Assembly: GCA_031411235.1 (NCBI GenBank)
Contig: JANOAR010000135.1
Coordinates: 3,809 to 67,808, forward strand
Source: JANOAR01 sp031411235
GTDB taxonomy: Bacteria > Verrucomicrobiota > Verrucomicrobiia > Verrucomicrobiales > Verrucomicrobiaceae
Direction: 5' to 3'
Length of the DNA stretch: 64,000 nucleotides
Part shown: positions 1-9,835 of the stretch, one piece after another
Layout of the letters: each line of letters begins with the position of its first letter
Position numbering within the stretch: position 1 is the first letter of the stretch
The notes under the pieces: model-generated
The model's database searches: none
Told to the model about the DNA's origin: nothing
What the model saw: only the letters and a program-made list of their open reading frames with translations
Position numbers and translations under genes: made by a program

Positions 1-293
1 TCACCCAAAAATGACAAGTGCAATTTTATCTCTTTGAATATGACTTACGTGTCATTGATAGAGTCATTTTTATCATAATCATGGTCGCTCCATAATATTT
101 TAATCTCAACGGGGAAGCTGAGTGCGCTGCATTCAATGCAGCCAATCTCGCCGTGGATAGACCACAGCTTTTACGAGCACATTCTGCTACGATGTATTGA
201 ACAAGCACTCATGCACTTGACCCTTCCCCTCGCCTAGCCCATGAAGCAGGCCCGTCTTTCCTCTCAAACACCACCCATCCCCCACCTCTTCCT
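1..293. other. Intergenic leader region before gpmI
   Basis: No convincing gene is seen. The first ~200 bases are clearly AT-richer than the genes that follow, which in this window marks promoter regions. The last ~50 bases are C/T-rich and run directly into the gpmI start codon. A short minus-strand open frame (26-208) has no recognisable features and is not called. Confidence 0.5.
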
Positions 294-1844
294 ATGGCCA
301 AAAAACCTGTCGTTCTCATCATCCGCGATGGCTGGGGCATCAACCCTGGCGGCAAGGCGCAAGCTGTGGCCAATGGCGATGCCACGTTGCTCGCGCAGAC
401 GCCCTTCCATGATGAACTCTATGCCCAGTATCCACGCAGCACGGTGAGCGCCAGCGGCGAGGACGTGGGCCTGCCCGAGGGACAGATGGGCAACAGCGAA
501 GTGGGGCATCTGAACCTCGGCGCGGGGCGCATCGTTTACCAAGACCTCACCCGCATCAATAAGTGCATTCGCGATGGCGAGCTGGTCGCGCAGCCAGTGT
601 TGCAGGAAGCCTTCGCCGCTGCCCGTGGCAAGCGTTTGCACTTCCTCGGCCTCATCAGCGATGGCGGTGTGCATAGCCACCAGGATCATCTCGCGGCGCT
701 GTGCAATTCGGCGAAGGCGGCGGGCTGCGATGACTTGATGGTACACGCGATCACCGATGGCCGCGACACTTCACCGAAGGGCGGCGTGGCCTACGTGGCC
801 AAGCTGGAGGCCGATCTGAAGCCCAGCGGTGCCGTTATCGCCACGGTCATTGGCCGCTACTACGCGATGGATCGCGACAAGCGCTGGGAGCGCAACAAGC
901 TCGCCTGGGACGCCATCGTGCTCGGTCGCGGCGAGGCTCGCAGCGATACACCGAGCGCGGCCATCGCGGCGGCGTATCCGAGCGATCCACGCGGCGATGA
1001 GTTCATGCAGCCGATGATTTTTGCCTACGGCAACGAACAACGCATCCGTGACGGCGATGTAGTGTTGTGGTTTAATTTCCGCGCCGACCGCGCCCGCCAG
1101 CTCAGCGATGCTTTCTTGAAGCAGGGCTTCGACGGCTTCGACCGCGAGGTGACGCCGAAGGTCGGCTACTTCACCCTCACCGAGTACGACTCCACGTATG
1201 AGTGCCTCGGTGCGCGTATTGTTTTCAGCAGCACAAGCATGGACAACATTCTCGGCCAAGTCATCGCCAAGGCCGGGCTGAAACAACTGCGCGCCGCCGA
1301 GACGGAGAAGTACCCGCACGTCACCTTCTTCTTCAACGGCGGCGTCGAGAAGCCCAACGTGGGCGAGGATCGCTACCTCGCGATCAGCCCCAAGGAAGTG
1401 CCTACCTACGACAAGAAGCCGCAGATGAGCGCACCGGATTTGACCTTCGAGGTGCTGCGCCGCTTGGATCAATACGACGCCGTCATCATGAACTACGCCA
1501 ACCCCGACATGGTCGGCCACACCGGCGTCGTGGAGGCAGGCATCCACGCCTGCGAGACCATCGACCTCGCCGTGCGCATGATCGTGGAGAAGGTGCTGGC
1601 GCTCGGTGGCAAGCTCTTCATCACCGCCGATCACGGCAACTGCGAACTCATGCGCAACCCCGACGGCAGCCCGCACACCGCGCACACCACAAATCTCGTC
1701 CATGGCATCTACGTCGCCGCCGACTCACCCAGCTACACCGTGAGGAACGGCATTCTCGCCGACATCGCGCCGACGCTGCTCGACATGCTCGGCGTGGCCC
1801 AGCCCACCGAAATGACAGGTAAGACGCTGCTCGTGAAAAAATAA
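294..1844 (+). CDS. gpmI: 2,3-bisphosphoglycerate-independent phosphoglycerate mutase
   Basis: Interconverts 3-phosphoglycerate and 2-phosphoglycerate in cytosolic glycolysis/gluconeogenesis; a two-metal enzyme of the alkaline phosphatase superfamily. At 516 aa it has the family's usual length. Visible motifs in order: RDGWG (residues 11-15, first metal site), nucleophile Ser68 in GNSEVGH, HSHQDHL, DGRDTSP, DRDKRWER, FNFRADR, then the C-terminal metal ligands in NPDMVGHTG and TADHGNCE and a final HTAHTT. All catalytic elements are present. The start follows a C/T-rich leader with no Shine-Dalgarno motif; family alignment supports it. aroC follows after a 12-base gap, so the two are probably co-transcribed although their pathways differ. 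Confidence 0.97.
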   Translation: MAKKPVVLIIRDGWGINPGGKAQAVANGDATLLAQTPFHDELYAQYPRSTVSASGEDVGLPEGQMGNSEVGHLNLGAGRIVYQDLTRINKCIRDGELVAQPVLQEAFAAARGKRLHFLGLISDGGVHSHQDHLAALCNSAKAAGCDDLMVHAITDGRDTSPKGGVAYVAKLEADLKPSGAVIATVIGRYYAMDRDKRWERNKLAWDAIVLGRGEARSDTPSAAIAAAYPSDPRGDEFMQPMIFAYGNEQRIRDGDVVLWFNFRADRARQLSDAFLKQGFDGFDREVTPKVGYFTLTEYDSTYECLGARIVFSSTSMDNILGQVIAKAGLKQLRAAETEKYPHVTFFFNGGVEKPNVGEDRYLAISPKEVPTYDKKPQMSAPDLTFEVLRRLDQYDAVIMNYANPDMVGHTGVVEAGIHACETIDLAVRMIVEKVLALGGKLFITADHGNCELMRNPDGSPHTAHTTNLVHGIYVAADSPSYTVRNGILADIAPTLLDMLGVAQPTEMTGKTLLVKK

Positions 1845-1856
1845 GACCTCCCTTTT

Positions 1857-2945
1857 ATGGCAAGCATCCACGGCACACTCTTCCGCGTCAGCACCTTCGG
1901 CGAATCCCACGGCGCGGGGGTGGGAGTCATCGTCGATGGCTGCCCGCCGCGCCTCGCTCTCACCGAGGCCGACCTTCAAGCCGAGCTGGATCGCCGTCGC
2001 CCAGGGCAGAGCAAGATCGTGACGCCGCGCCAGGAAGATGACCGCTGCGAGATTTTATCCGGCGTGGTCGATGGCCTCACCACCGGCACGCCTATCGCCG
2101 TGCTGGTACGCAACACCGACCAACGTGGCTCGGCCTACACGGAGATGGCTACGGCCTACCGCCCCAGCCACGCCGACTACACCTACGATGCCAAATACGG
2201 TATCCGCTCCGTCCACGGTGGCGGCCGCGCCTCCGCCCGCGAGACGATAGGCCGCGTCGCAGCCGGAGCCATCGCGAGGAAGCTGCTCCAGCAGCATCTG
2301 CCCGGCTACGAAGCCATCGCCTGGGTGAAGAGCATCCATACTTTAAATGCCACCGTAGATCCCACGACCGTGACCGCCGAGCAGGTGGAGAGCAACATCG
2401 TGCGCACCGCCGATGCTGCGATGGTGGAGCCGATGATCGAACTCATTACCCAAGTGCGCAGCGAGGGCAACTCGGTGGGCGGCGTCATCGAATGCGTGGT
2501 GCGCGGCGTGCCGCCCGGCCTAGGCGAGCCGGTCTTCGACAAGCTGGAGGCCGAGCTGGCCAAGGCGATGCTCTCACTGCCCGCGACAAAAGGTTTTGAG
2601 ATAGGCAGCGGCTTCGCAGGCACGCTGATGACAGGAGCGGAGCATAACGACGAATTTTATATGGATGGTCAAACCGTGCGCACGCGGACAAATCGCAGCG
2701 GCGGTATCCAGGGCGGCATCTCGAATGGCGAAGCCATCGTCTTCCGCGTCGCCTTCAAGCCCACCGCCACCATCCTGCAATCGCAAAAGACCGTCACCAA
2801 CGATGGCCAGGACACCACGCTGGCTGCCCGCGGTCGCCACGATGCCTGCGTGTTGCCCCGCGCCGTACCGATGGTGGAGGCGATGGTGCATCTTGTGCTG
2901 GCCGACCACTGGCTCCGGCAGCAGGCGCAGCAGGCTCGTGGGTGA
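1857..2945 (+). CDS. aroC: Chorismate synthase
   Basis: Catalyses the last step of the shikimate pathway, EPSP to chorismate, using reduced FMN. The 362-aa protein matches the family length. The N-terminus shows FGESHG (residues 14-19), then LSGVVDGLTTGTPIA, the signature RPSHADYTYDAKYG followed by GGGRASARETIGRVAAGA, and the C-terminal RHDACVLPRAVPMVEAM. The basic and histidine residues of the active site (His18, His115-region, RASARE) are visible. It lies 12 bases after gpmI on the same strand with a C/T-rich leader and no Shine-Dalgarno motif. A 249-base AT-rich gap separates it from the next gene. Confidence 0.98.
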   Translation: MASIHGTLFRVSTFGESHGAGVGVIVDGCPPRLALTEADLQAELDRRRPGQSKIVTPRQEDDRCEILSGVVDGLTTGTPIAVLVRNTDQRGSAYTEMATAYRPSHADYTYDAKYGIRSVHGGGRASARETIGRVAAGAIARKLLQQHLPGYEAIAWVKSIHTLNATVDPTTVTAEQVESNIVRTADAAMVEPMIELITQVRSEGNSVGGVIECVVRGVPPGLGEPVFDKLEAELAKAMLSLPATKGFEIGSGFAGTLMTGAEHNDEFYMDGQTVRTRTNRSGGIQGGISNGEAIVFRVAFKPTATILQSQKTVTNDGQDTTLAARGRHDACVLPRAVPMVEAMVHLVLADHWLRQQAQQARG

Positions 2946-3194
2946 GCCTGTCGGAGGACTCGGCGACAAAATGGTTTGGCCTAGTTCAATCCAAGCAAAA
3001 ATTAATCTCAAAGATAAAAATATTCTCAATTATTGATTGATATTTGGGAAGAATTGAATACTATGGCGCTGTGTTTTACCGTCGAGGCCTTCATTATCTT
3101 ATCATAAATATAGAAAAACCTTGAAGTTACCTGTGCGTATGTTAATTTTCGTCCGGTTACCTTTGTCTTTTTCAAAAAATCAACGCTCCCCACT
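2946..3194. promoter_or_regulatory. AT-rich promoter region upstream of the MarR-family gene
   Basis: This 249-base gap is strikingly AT-rich (poly-A and poly-T tracts around 2985-3060 and 3095-3180) compared with the flanking GC-rich genes. No open frame with gene-like composition is seen. Imperfect inverted segments such as TATTCTCAATT (about 3022) and GAATTGAATA (about 3051) could be an autoregulatory MarR operator, but the symmetry is poor and this is only a suggestion. Confidence 0.35.
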
Positions 3195-3641
3195 ATGTCA
3201 GCATCCACAACCAAATCTATCCCTCGTGACCATGGAAAACTGGCAGATTTTATTCTGTTCAGTCAGCGCGAGTTCCTGCTGAATTTGTCCAGAGATCTGA
3301 GCAAAGATAATATCTCCTTCGCTCAGTTTTTCCTGCTCAGCTACCTCGCTACCTCGAAGGATCTGACCATGACCGACATTGCTCGCAAGATGGGGCACTC
3401 CACCGCTGCCGCGACGGGGCTCGTAGATCGTCTGGAAAAGCTTGGTTACATGGAGCGCACGCACGCCATTGATGACCGTCGTAAAGTGCTTGTCCGTGTG
3501 ACTTCCAAGGGTCTCGACCTCGTGAGCCGGATGCGTGATGAATTGCAGAGCCGCATCGCTGATGCCATGCAGGAAACGCAGACCCAGGACGCCTCCAGCT
3601 TCATGACCGCTTATCGTAAGCTGGACGAAGCCGTGGCTTAA
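3195..3641 (+). CDS. MarR-family winged-helix transcriptional regulator
   Basis: A 148-aa DNA-binding protein of typical MarR length. The N-terminal dimerisation helices (residues ~10-45) precede a winged helix-turn-helix: LTMTDIARKMGHSTAAATG is the HTH, VDRLEKLGYMERTHAIDDRRK the recognition helix and wing with the family's conserved D-x-R-(R/K) turn. The C-terminal helices complete the dimer interface. It is flanked by an AT-rich upstream region and a strong intrinsic terminator, so it is probably a monocistronic, possibly autoregulated gene. The target and ligand cannot be deduced; neighbouring genes are housekeeping. The start has a C/T-rich leader and no Shine-Dalgarno motif. Confidence 0.93.
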   Translation: MSASTTKSIPRDHGKLADFILFSQREFLLNLSRDLSKDNISFAQFFLLSYLATSKDLTMTDIARKMGHSTAAATGLVDRLEKLGYMERTHAIDDRRKVLVRVTSKGLDLVSRMRDELQSRIADAMQETQTQDASSFMTAYRKLDEAVA

Positions 3642-3665
3642 TATCTAGCTACCTTAACACTTCAG

Positions 3666-3710
3666 AAGTCCGGCTTGGTCAGCGTTGAGGCCTCGCCGGA
3701 CTTTTTATTT
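3666..3710 (+). terminator. Rho-independent terminator after the marR-like gene
   Basis: A perfect 9-bp stem AAGTCCGGC (3666-3674) pairs with GCCGGACTT (3695-3703) around a ~20-base loop and runs into a T-tract (3702-3710). It sits 25 bases after the marR-like stop. The longest open frame of the next gene extends back into this hairpin, which argues for the downstream start at 3735. Confidence 0.85.
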
Positions 3711-3734
3711 TATCTGGGCTCCTATTCCACCTGC

Positions 3735-4388
3735 ATGACCTTCCCAGCCCTAGCAAGCCAGCCGCAGTTTCTCAGTCGATTTGTTCTTCGCGTTCCCGGT
3801 ATTGATGTGGATGGCGAGCGCAACGAAGTTCTCGCTCGCTTGCGTCCTCAGCATCTCGCGGCTGTCCAGGAGTTAGGGTTTACGGAAGCCCAGTTTTGCG
3901 AGGCGGAGCAAGTGCATGGTGCAGGCATCGCCGTCGTAGAGTCGGCCCCCACCGGCATCGCGTTGGGCGTTGATGGGCTGGTGTGTGCCCTGCCAAATCT
4001 GGTGCTGGGCATTTATGTGGCCGACTGCTGCGCGGTGTATTTGGTGGATCCGGTGACGCATGCGTTTGGCCTCGTCCACGCTGGCAAAAAAGGGGCCGAA
4101 CTCGGCATCGTGCCGCAGGCGATCACCTTGCTCGCAGAGCGCTTTGGCGCACGCGTGCAGGACATCATCGTGCAGCTCAGTCCGTGCATTCGCCCGCCTG
4201 ACTATGAGGTGGACTTCGCCGCGCAGGTGAGGGCTCAGTGTCTCGCCGCTGGCATTGCGCCGCAGCATTTGCACGACTGTGGCCTCAGCACTGCCACCGA
4301 CCTGTCACGTTTCTACTCCTACCGCATCGAAAAAGGCCGCACAGGCAGAATGCTCGCGCTGCTGGGCCGTGCTGGCGATGCTTGTTGA
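3735..4388 (+). CDS. pgeF: PgeF/YfiH-type multicopper 'laccase-domain' protein
   Basis: Cytosolic member of the PF02578 family. E. coli YfiH (PgeF) acts as a peptidoglycan editing factor, and other members show purine nucleoside phosphorylase/adenosine deaminase activity. The 217-aa product shows EQVHG (metal His), the GVDGLV...ADCCAV segment (Asp/Cys), and SPCIRP. The usual HAGWRG metal motif reads HAGKKG, a deviation worth noting. The open frame extends back to 3675, but that part lies inside the upstream terminator, so ATG 3735 is preferred. The gene ends 37 bases before the chosen ispE start; an alternative ispE start (4378) would overlap it. Confidence 0.85.
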   Translation: MTFPALASQPQFLSRFVLRVPGIDVDGERNEVLARLRPQHLAAVQELGFTEAQFCEAEQVHGAGIAVVESAPTGIALGVDGLVCALPNLVLGIYVADCCAVYLVDPVTHAFGLVHAGKKGAELGIVPQAITLLAERFGARVQDIIVQLSPCIRPPDYEVDFAAQVRAQCLAAGIAPQHLHDCGLSTATDLSRFYSYRIEKGRTGRMLALLGRAGDAC

Positions 4389-4425
4389 ATCCGAGGCATC
4401 AGCCCGCTATCGCTGCACCCCCGAC

Positions 4426-5286
<861 letters not shown>

Positions 5287-5296
5287 CCATTAGCAC

Positions 5297-6490
5297 CTAC
5301 ACCCGCAGGAAAATCTTCCGCCGATACATCCACAGCAAAATAAGCCAAAGGATGAGCAGCACGGCGGCACCGTGCAGGGAGGCTTCAAAGGGCATCCCGA
5401 GCACGCGGAAGGGAGCCTTGCCCAAGTGCGCGTGCAGCGCCTCGCCGATGAAGTCCTGGATGGTATGGGCAAAGACATACATGGCGATGCTGTTCATGCC
5501 GATGACGACCAAAGGGAAAGCCCAGCGCTGCTTGCCTGCTACGTCGATGATACCATAAAAGGCAGCAATGAAGGCGCAGCAGAGTCCCCCGCTGAGCAGC
5601 ACCCAGGCGGGAGTCCAAATCTTCTTCACCACGGGGCAGATACCCGTCCAGTGGAGCGCTAGGCCAAGCAACACGCCCGCCAGCGCGGCTTTGAGCAACC
5701 GCTTCACCATCGCCCCAGACGGCGGATTATCCTTTAGCCACTGCCCGACGATGAGCCCCAGCAGCATCGTCGCCAGCGTAGGTATGAAGCTGAGCGTCGA
5801 GTAGCCGCCCATGCTGCCCAGGAAGGGCTTGCTGCGCGGGAAGAGATTGAGGAACCAGGTATCAAAAGCCCATGCTGGGTTGGTATTGAGGTTCCAGTGC
5901 GCTGCGAACCCGCTCAAGCTGTTCGACCAGCCCTTCGGTGCGACCGCCACGAAGTCTGCCCCAGGCAGCGGGTACAGGGCAAACCAAGCCCAGTAGCCCA
6001 GTAAAATCGCAGCGAAGGTGGCCCAACGAATTCGCGTGGTGGCAAACCCCAGCGCGAAGAGAAACGGATAACCCAGGCCAATCTGCGACAACGTGTCTTC
6101 AAAAGTCCAGTAGGTCTGCTCGCGCCCTATCGTGCGCAGAAAGACCCCGAGTAAAGCAAGCAGCAACGAGCGCCACAGCGCGTGCCGCCAGAGAGCCCCG
6201 CGCGAGGCTCCTCGCCCGGCACGACTGGCCAAGGAAAACGGCAGCGCCACGCCGACCATGAAGCTGAAGGACGGCTGAATCATGTCGTGCAACGAACAGC
6301 CCGTCCACGCTACATGCGTCGTATTGAACCGCACCACCGACCAGAAATCACTGCCTGGAAAGGACTTCACAATCTCCATCAAGTGCAGCACCTCGGCAGC
6401 CATGAGGAACATGACAAAACCCCGATAAGCATCCAGCGAGACAAGTCGCTGCGCAGTGGGGACGATGGGAGCGGTCGTTGGCGTACTCAT
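5297..6490 (-). CDS. DUF5009/heparan-alpha-glucosaminide N-acetyltransferase-like membrane protein
   Basis: An integral membrane protein of 397 aa with about ten hydrophobic segments. The N-terminal RLVSLDAYRGFVMFLM followed by a histidine-containing segment matches the DUF5009/DUF1624 group, relatives of lysosomal HGSNAT that move acetyl groups across a membrane to sugars. Typical landmarks here are HDMIQPSFSFMVGVALPFS and the C-terminal GMNSIAMYVFAH. ATG 6490 gives MSTPTTAPIVPTAQ before the conserved block; the longer open frame to 6535 adds only a proline-rich tail. It is convergent with ispE and follows the sialate O-acetylesterase on the same strand after a terminator. Substrate unknown; glycan acetylation is a family-based inference. 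Confidence 0.82.
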   Translation of the reverse strand: MSTPTTAPIVPTAQRLVSLDAYRGFVMFLMAAEVLHLMEIVKSFPGSDFWSVVRFNTTHVAWTGCSLHDMIQPSFSFMVGVALPFSLASRAGRGASRGALWRHALWRSLLLALLGVFLRTIGREQTYWTFEDTLSQIGLGYPFLFALGFATTRIRWATFAAILLGYWAWFALYPLPGADFVAVAPKGWSNSLSGFAAHWNLNTNPAWAFDTWFLNLFPRSKPFLGSMGGYSTLSFIPTLATMLLGLIVGQWLKDNPPSGAMVKRLLKAALAGVLLGLALHWTGICPVVKKIWTPAWVLLSGGLCCAFIAAFYGIIDVAGKQRWAFPLVVIGMNSIAMYVFAHTIQDFIGEALHAHLGKAPFRVLGMPFEASLHGAAVLLILWLILLWMYRRKIFLRV

Positions 6491-6566
6491 ACAAATGGGA
6501 AAACCGATTCCACCAGAACAGGCTGGGCGCGTCAATCATCACGATCAAACAAGCACGGCTCGACAT

Positions 6567-6609
6567 AAAAAAGCACGCGCCCAAGAGCGATGAACTCCGG
6601 GGCGCGTGC
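6567..6609 (-). terminator. Rho-independent terminator for the sialate O-acetylesterase gene
   Basis: On the minus strand a perfect 10-bp stem forms between GCACGCGCCC (6573-6582) and GGGCGCGTGC (6600-6609), followed in the direction of transcription by a run of T (A-run at 6567-6572 on the given strand). It lies 27 bases after the stop codon at 6636 and separates that gene from the DUF5009 gene. Confidence 0.85.
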
Positions 6610-6635
6610 CGCGAGATTTTGCAGAATCCGAAGTG

Positions 6636-8186
6636 CTAGGGCTTCGGCTTGGTGATCATGTCGAAGCTATCGGTGCGGAAGGGCGTGAGGGGCAGGCCTT
6701 CGGCGCTGATGACGTTGCACACAGGATTGTCTGCCCAAGCGTAACGCACGGCGATGGGCTTGGCGACGGTCTTGGCGCTGACTTCGATGGCGTCGGCACC
6801 GACGAACTTCGCGTCTGCCCAGACCCACTTTTTATCTTCACCGCAGATGGCGAAGCCCTTCAGGTCGTTGACATCCAAGGTGCGCAATTTGGCGGAGCCA
6901 AAGGTGTCGATGCTGACGACGGCTTTGTTGCCCGTGATGGCCACCGATTTATACTCGGGGCTGCGGTAGATCATCGTCATGCCGTAGTCCTTCACCAGTG
7001 CCCAGCGGGCGAGGCGCTCGGCTACATCGCGTTTGTTTTTGGGGTGAATGTCGGAGGCTTCACCGAGGTCGATGATGACCGCTTGACCGCCATTTTTGAC
7101 TGCGGTGATGGTCTTGGTCTGGCTCTCGCGCAGCTCGGCCCAACTGCTATCGCCAGGCTGCGGCTGCTCGGCCATGAAGTCGGCTAGCTGCACCCAGTAG
7201 AAAGGGAAATCGCCTTGGCCCCACAGTTCGCGCCAGTGGGTGATCATCAGCGGGAAGAGGTCGGCATATTCATACGCGCGGCCAGCATTGGTTTCGCCCT
7301 GATACCAGATCGCGCCCTTGATGCCGTAGCCGATGGTGGGCAGCAGCACGCCATTGAAGATATTGCCGGGGCGGGCGTTGCCATTGAGATAACCTTGCGG
7401 CCCTTGGGGTGCGCGAGGAGCGGGTTGTTTGGCTTTCTGAGCGGCCTCGGCTTGCACCTTCCAGGCCGCGAGCGCTTGGTCGTAGTCCGCCTTAGCAGCG
7501 GGCGAGGTGAGGTTCGCCTCAGTCTGTACGGTGCGTTCCATTAGTGGTTTGAAGCGTTTGTCTTGCTCCAACACATCGCGCCGCACCCAGGCCTCGGCAG
7601 CGCTGCCGCCCCAGGCATTATTGATCAAGCCCACAGGCACGCCGAGCATTTCATGGAGTAGGCGACCGTAGAAGAAACCGACGGCGGAGAAGCCGCCGAC
7701 ATTCTGGGGCGAGCATTGCGCCCAGGCACCTTTGAAGTCTTGCTGCGGCTCCTGCGTGCCGACTTGGGGCACACTGATGAGATGTATCTGCGGGTACTTG
7801 GCCGTCGCGATTTCGAGATCGCCATCCCAGCAACTGCCGACATTCCATTGCATGTTGGACTGGCCGGAGCAGATCCAGACTTCACCGACGAGGATGTCGG
7901 TTAGCTCGCGGGTGCTGCTGCCTTTGATCGTCATGGTCTGCGGCTTGGCATTGGCAGGCATGGCATCTAGCTTCACCGTCCACTTGCCCGAGGCATCGGC
8001 CTTGGCGCTCTTGGTTTGCCCAGCGAAGGCAACGCTGATGGCGGTGCCCGGCGTATCCCAACCCCAGATGGGATCGGCCTGCTTTTGCTGGAGAACCATG
8101 TGATCGCCAATGATGGCGGGGAGTTTCAATTCAGCCTGAGCTGCCGCAAAGGGCAGTAGGGCGAGGAGGAGGAGCGTGGGCTTCAT
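6636..8186 (-). CDS. Secreted sialate O-acetylesterase (SGNH/SASA family)
   Basis: A 516-aa exported esterase that would remove O-acetyl groups from sialic acids or related sugars. Residues 1-18 form a signal peptide ending AAAQA. A beta-sandwich domain (about 20-100) precedes the SASA/SGNH catalytic domain: nucleophile Ser in GEVWICSGQSNMQW, block with IWYQGETNAG, and the Asp-x-x-His pair in GEASDIHP. All catalytic residues are present. Abundant Lys/Gln in a linker around residue 240. Such enzymes are common in glycan-degrading Verrucomicrobiota; the acyltransferase just downstream may handle related acetylated sugars. The start follows a non-Shine-Dalgarno leader; a terminator lies just after the stop. 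Confidence 0.9.
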   Translation of the reverse strand: MKPTLLLLALLPFAAAQAELKLPAIIGDHMVLQQKQADPIWGWDTPGTAISVAFAGQTKSAKADASGKWTVKLDAMPANAKPQTMTIKGSSTRELTDILVGEVWICSGQSNMQWNVGSCWDGDLEIATAKYPQIHLISVPQVGTQEPQQDFKGAWAQCSPQNVGGFSAVGFFYGRLLHEMLGVPVGLINNAWGGSAAEAWVRRDVLEQDKRFKPLMERTVQTEANLTSPAAKADYDQALAAWKVQAEAAQKAKQPAPRAPQGPQGYLNGNARPGNIFNGVLLPTIGYGIKGAIWYQGETNAGRAYEYADLFPLMITHWRELWGQGDFPFYWVQLADFMAEQPQPGDSSWAELRESQTKTITAVKNGGQAVIIDLGEASDIHPKNKRDVAERLARWALVKDYGMTMIYRSPEYKSVAITGNKAVVSIDTFGSAKLRTLDVNDLKGFAICGEDKKWVWADAKFVGADAIEVSAKTVAKPIAVRYAWADNPVCNVISAEGLPLTPFRTDSFDMITKPKP

Positions 8187-8261
8187 GTTCGTGTTGTGGT
8201 GGGATAAAAAAGGGGCTTGGGGTTACGCAGCAGGGGAGGGGATCATTGCGGGGGAGAAAGA

Positions 8262-8355
8262 GAATTGGGAATTAAGAAGGGTGAAGTGGTGATGATCACA
8301 GTTCGCTTTCTGGCTTTCTGCATTCCTAATTCTAAATTCCTCATTATTCATTCCC
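8262..8355 (+). repeat. Degenerate heptamer hairpin array (GAATNNN family) abutting a start codon
   Basis: A first arm (8262-8287) repeats GAATTGG, GAATTAA and GAAGGGT in 7-base steps; a second arm (8321-8355) is its approximate complement, with units ATTCCTA, ATTCTAA, ATTCCTC and ATTCATTC. The loop is about 33 bases. The second arm ends three bases before the start codon of the enolase-superfamily gene at 8359, as in other arrays of this window. Confidence 0.6.
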
Positions 8356-8358
8356 TCC

Positions 8359-9831
8359 ATGCCCTTCTCCATTACCGCCATCCGCCTTCATGTGCTGCCC
8401 ATGCGCACACGTTTTCCCTTCAAGTATGGCATCGCCAGCATGTCGGCGTTGCCGCATTTGTTGATGCAGGTCGATCTGGTGGTGGATGGGCGCGAGGTGC
8501 GGGGAACGGCCTGCGAGGGGCTGCCACCAAAGTGGTTTACCAAGGATCCCACGACGCTGTTTGAGACAGACCTTGCGGCGATGCTGGCGGTCATACAGAA
8601 CAGTGTGCGTGTGGCGAAGAACGCTGCCGAGCGGCCTGTGCTGTTTCGCGATTTCTGGCGTGCCTTGTACGATGAGCAGCACTTGTGGGCGAGCCATACT
8701 AGCACACCGCCGTTACTGACAAATCTGGGCGTGAGCCTCATCGAGCGCGCGGTGCTCGATGCGCTGTGCCGGGCTGCTGCTCTGCCCTTGCACATCCTGC
8801 TGCGTCGCAACCTCCTCGGCCTCGATCTCGGTAGCGTGCGACCCGTTTTAAAGGGCATTGCACCGGCTGACTTCATCGCTGCGCAGCCGCTGCCACGCCT
8901 GCACTTGCGCCATACCGTGGGCCTTGGCGATCCTCTACGCGCCTGCGATATTCCACAGGATGAGCAGATACACGATGGACTGCCGCACGCGCTCGATGAG
9001 AGCATCCGCGCCTATGGCCTGCGGTATTTTAAGCTCAAGTTTTGCGGGCAGATTGCGGTCGATTTACCACGTATGCGTGCCATCACGGCGGTGCTGACGG
9101 AGCACTGCACGGGGCCGTTTTACTGCACCTTCGATGGCAATGAGCAGTTCCATGACATGGCTTCCTTCCGCGCTTTTTATGAGGAGCTATGCGCTGAGCC
9201 TGCGCTCGCGCCATTCTTCGCCAGCCTGCTGCTGGTGGAGCAGCCGTTGCATCGAGCCCATGCTCTAGATGACAGTGTGGGCTCAGCGCTTGCGGCGTGG
9301 CGCGATGCTCCGACGATGATTATTGATGAATCCGATGGCTCGCTCGATGACTTGCCGCGAGCCCTCGCCCTGGGCTACTCCGGCACCAGCCACAAGAACT
9401 GCAAGGGCATCGTCAAGGGCCTAGCCAATGCCGCGCTGCTGTATCAGCAGCGCCAACAGCAGCCTGGGAAACTCTATGCGCTCAGTGGTGAAGACCTCGC
9501 TAGCGTGGGGCCCGTGGCCATGCTGCAAGACCTCGCGATGGTGGCGCTGCTCGGTATTTCGCATGTGGAGCGCAATGGCCACCACTACTTCCGTGGGCTC
9601 AGCAGTTGGCCTGAAAAGGTGCAACGCGGCATGTTGCTCATGCACGATGATCTCTACGAGGCGCGGCCCAATGCAGGCGCGGCAGCCTATCCCAGCTTGC
9701 GAGTTCACGAGGGGCAGATCGAGATCGGCAGCGTGAATGAGGCACCTTTCGGCTGCGCTGTGCCGCTGGAGTTGGCTGAGTTTGAGCCACTGAATGAGTG
9801 GATCAAGGGAGGCGGCATGGGACTGCTGTGA
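8359..9831 (+). CDS. Enolase-superfamily (mandelate racemase/muconate lactonising-like) enzyme
   Basis: A 490-aa cytosolic protein with an enolase-superfamily capping domain (residues ~1-140) and barrel. Metal-ligand positions are visible: Asp in TFDGNEQF, Glu in LLVEQPL and the DES of MIIDESDG, spaced as in the superfamily. The FKLKFCG segment resembles the K-x-K catalytic strand. Later SHKNCKGI and ALSGEDLASVG fit barrel strands 7-8. It is longer than classical members (~370-400 aa) and diverges from the well-known subgroups, so the substrate is not predicted. The gene is convergent with the DUF6580-like gene, and its start directly follows a heptamer hairpin array. Confidence 0.8.
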   Translation: MPFSITAIRLHVLPMRTRFPFKYGIASMSALPHLLMQVDLVVDGREVRGTACEGLPPKWFTKDPTTLFETDLAAMLAVIQNSVRVAKNAAERPVLFRDFWRALYDEQHLWASHTSTPPLLTNLGVSLIERAVLDALCRAAALPLHILLRRNLLGLDLGSVRPVLKGIAPADFIAAQPLPRLHLRHTVGLGDPLRACDIPQDEQIHDGLPHALDESIRAYGLRYFKLKFCGQIAVDLPRMRAITAVLTEHCTGPFYCTFDGNEQFHDMASFRAFYEELCAEPALAPFFASLLLVEQPLHRAHALDDSVGSALAAWRDAPTMIIDESDGSLDDLPRALALGYSGTSHKNCKGIVKGLANAALLYQQRQQQPGKLYALSGEDLASVGPVAMLQDLAMVALLGISHVERNGHHYFRGLSSWPEKVQRGMLLMHDDLYEARPNAGAAAYPSLRVHEGQIEIGSVNEAPFGCAVPLELAEFEPLNEWIKGGGMGLL

Positions 9832-9835
9832 GGGC

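Noticed and set aside
26..208. 60-aa minus-strand frame at the window start
   Set aside because: Short, no motif, in an AT-rich leader region; no support beyond being open.
771..1703. 310-aa minus-strand open frame opposite gpmI
   Set aside because: gpmI has all catalytic motifs on the plus strand; the antisense frame lacks any family features.
4255..4425. N-terminal extension of ispE (frame from 4255)
   Set aside because: It overlaps the pgeF coding sequence, is Cys/Arg-rich and lacks family resemblance; the conserved PAPAKIN start fits ATG 4426.
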